From positions 28,943,056 to 29,007,055 of the forward strand of contig JAVTVX010000010.1 of assembly GCA_033439265.1 (NCBI GenBank): DNA of 64,000 nucleotides, in the 5' to 3' direction. Made by a program: the position numbers and the translations under genes. The stretch comes from Dillenia suffruticosa. Its lineage: Eukaryota > Streptophyta > Magnoliopsida > Dilleniales > Dilleniaceae. Below, in pieces: positions 62,394 to 64,000 of this stretch (position 1 is its first letter; every line of letters begins with the position of its first letter). The notes under the pieces were generated by a model that was given only the letters and a program-made list of their open reading frames with translations, was not told the DNA's origin and ran no database searches.

Positions 62394-62657
62394 GCGAACG
62401 TGGCGGTATTGGATTGTAACACGGGATTGAACTCAGCTTGGGCTCGTCATACAGAGTCATCACACTAACACATCATCACCCCCCTAAAATCCTCTCGAAC
62501 TCCACCGTTCTTTCGTCGGACTTCTATGTGACCTCTCCAAAATTAGGGTTCATTGCAAGTCCATTAATTCAGGCCTCTGATGCAGAGACCTAAGTTTCTC
62601 CTCATTTCCGTCGATGCAGTATCCACCTAGGATTTTCGGATCTCCGCTCGACGCACC

Positions 62658-63066
62658 ATGTCGAGCTCCCTAAGCTGCTGTCACACTCTCTCCTTCCACC
62701 GTCCCTCCTCTAAATTCCTCTCTCCTTCGATTTCTAGGGTTAGAGTTTTAAGAGACTTCCCCAGAACCTGCTTCTCTTTTTGCCGTACTTCTCGCATCTT
62801 CGAACCTCTTTCTAGACCCTCCAAACTCGTACGTGAATAATGCGTTTCTCAGATTTTATGAGTTTGTTGCATTTGGGGTTTATTAACTTTTGTGGTTTGT
62901 GATGTAGAGATGGAGGTTTTCGTGCTTTAGGCAGGAGGAGGAGGAGAAAGAGCTGCGTTCCGAGATATCCGAGGCAGAGTTTTTGGAGGATTGGCTGCGG
63001 CAGGAGGAGTTGGAGCAAGAGCAATCCAGTGATGCCAAGACTGATTGGCTTTCGAGAATTCGAAAG
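62658..63066 (+). CDS. Putative plastid-targeted protein, first two coding exons (partial)
   Basis: Exon 1 is 62658-62828 (57 codons, MSSSLSCCHTLSFHRPSSKF) with a GTACGT donor; exon 2 is 62908-63066 (53 codons) after a GATGTAG acceptor, ending RIRK at a GTACAT donor. Both junctions are phase 0 and the 79-base intron is typical of plants. The first 57 residues are rich in Ser, Arg and Phe with almost no acidic residues, like a chloroplast transit peptide. Exon 2 starts RWRFSCFRQ and turns strongly acidic (EISEAEFLEDWLRQ, EELEQEQSSD), probably helical. The rest lies beyond the window. I do not recognise the protein. The upstream leader is CT-rich and balanced in GC, as expected for an expressed gene. 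Confidence 0.65.
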
Positions 63067-64000
63067 GTACATAAACACTTGTATTCTGAGCCTCATCATA
63101 CATAAATAGATGAGTGCTTGTATTCTATGTAATCTTTTGGAATTCCTTTTTTTCTAAGGCTTGTGTGATATATTTTAGGATAAAAAATAACAAGGTAAGA
63201 AATTTGTGAATATTTTCTTATGGCAAGAAAAGGGTGCCTTGTTATTAGTTCCAAAAACATAGGATAGCTGTTGTTGCAAAGCCAAGTTAATTTGGGAGAA
63301 GCTGGTGTATTGAAGTGGGCTTGTTTCTTTTTATTAGTGAATTGTGGGTAAGAGGTTGGTTAGTTACCCTGATAGAAGCAGTGATTAGTTTATATTATAC
63401 TAAATCTCTTCGAAATAGCTGAAAGAATCTTAGGTCCATAGTTGAATCATTACAGATGCCAAAGGCTAGTTTCTGGAGGTGGTTAGCAAGTAGTATCTTC
63501 TGTATCTTTTTGTAGTTTAAGGTTTCTTCTTTCAAGTGTTTGGACTTTGGCAAGATAATACAGGAAACATCTTGTGAGTTGGTTAGCAAACGTTTCGATT
63601 TCTAGACCCAAATATAGTAGCTGGCTTTCTAACAGGCTTTGAGCTTGTATGCTGTAATATATAACCACCATTCTATTCAGTGGGGAAGCCACTGAGGGAA
63701 AGCAGGGGCAGCCGCTCCCACCGAAATTCTAGGAAAAGTGTGTATATTTTTAATAGGCATTTAACAAAAAATGCTACCAAAAGTCTTAAAAATGCCTTAG
63801 AATTATAAATTCGCTGCTAAAAGGCTTGAACATGTCATTAAAAAACTTATTTCAATATTATAACCATAGTAGCTAAAAGCGTGCTAAAGCGCACTTAAAG
63901 TACGAAGGGTGGTCTTTTTTCGAGTGAAGCAAGTGCAATTGAAGCACGCTGAAGCGGTAAAAAGTGCAAAGCGAGAATAAGCGACGTTTTGTTATTTTTT
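63067..64000 (+). other. Intron 2 of the plastid-protein gene, probably with an inserted repeat
   Basis: No further exon seen before the window ends. From about 63680 the character changes: GGGGCAGCCGCTCCC, then repeated AAGCGC / AAAGTGC words at 63870-63990, typical of plant repeat DNA. Short minus-strand frames here are not supported. Confidence 0.4.

Noticed and set aside
1-64000. CRISPR arrays, operons, bacterial mobile elements, tRNA or rRNA genes
   Set aside because: Nothing with regular spacers, clover-leaf potential or rRNA-like sequence was seen; the window is plant nuclear DNA.

Overview
This is nuclear DNA from a flowering plant, most likely a eudicot. It is AT-rich and sparsely genic, with plant-type introns, many GA/CT, TA and ATT microsatellites, plant LTR retrotransposons carrying an initiator-Met tRNA primer site, and recognisably plant genes: a sphingolipid delta-8 desaturase, G-type lectin receptor kinases and a GT8 exon.

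Layout. From 1 to about 44.7 kb nearly everything belongs to a segmentally duplicated minus-strand locus. The ancestral unit, read in the transcribed direction, seems to be desaturase (SLD) - lectin receptor kinase (RLK) - small three-helix membrane protein (TM). The TM gene is present five times: TM-1 is cut by the window edge at 1-71; TM-2 is at 7746-8613, TM-3 at 16938-17714, TM-4 at 25631-26468 and TM-5 at 33183-34012. Each full copy has a long first exon and a very short last exon that a plain ORF scan misses. The RLK occurs as three broken copies (12.7-14.2, 31.25-31.98 and 36.24-41.2 kb). SLD occurs as one intact single-exon gene (43360-44703) and one relic (about 15.46-15.83 kb). A larger duplication pairs roughly 1-11.8 kb with 17.6-29.0 kb. 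Insertions that differ between paired copies (miniature LTR elements, a solo LTR, a SINE) let the order of events be read.

From 44.8 to 52.2 kb I see no gene I can defend, only AT-rich DNA with simple repeats. At 52252-59208 lies a structurally complete Ty1/copia element with 5-bp target duplications and almost identical LTRs but a decayed interior. From 59.2 to 62.6 kb nothing is certain. At 62658 a plus-strand gene starts whose product looks plastid-targeted; only its first two coding exons fall in the window.

Function. SLD desaturates sphingolipid long-chain bases in the ER. The RLK copies look non-functional and all kinase-bearing copies have lost the catalytic aspartate. The TM family is the expanding component; its function is unknown to me. 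Less expected items are a GT8 glycosyltransferase exon fragment lying between 15-bp inverted repeats (32335-32907), the recurrent cryptic last exon of the TM family, and paralogous empty or reduced sites that date several insertions.
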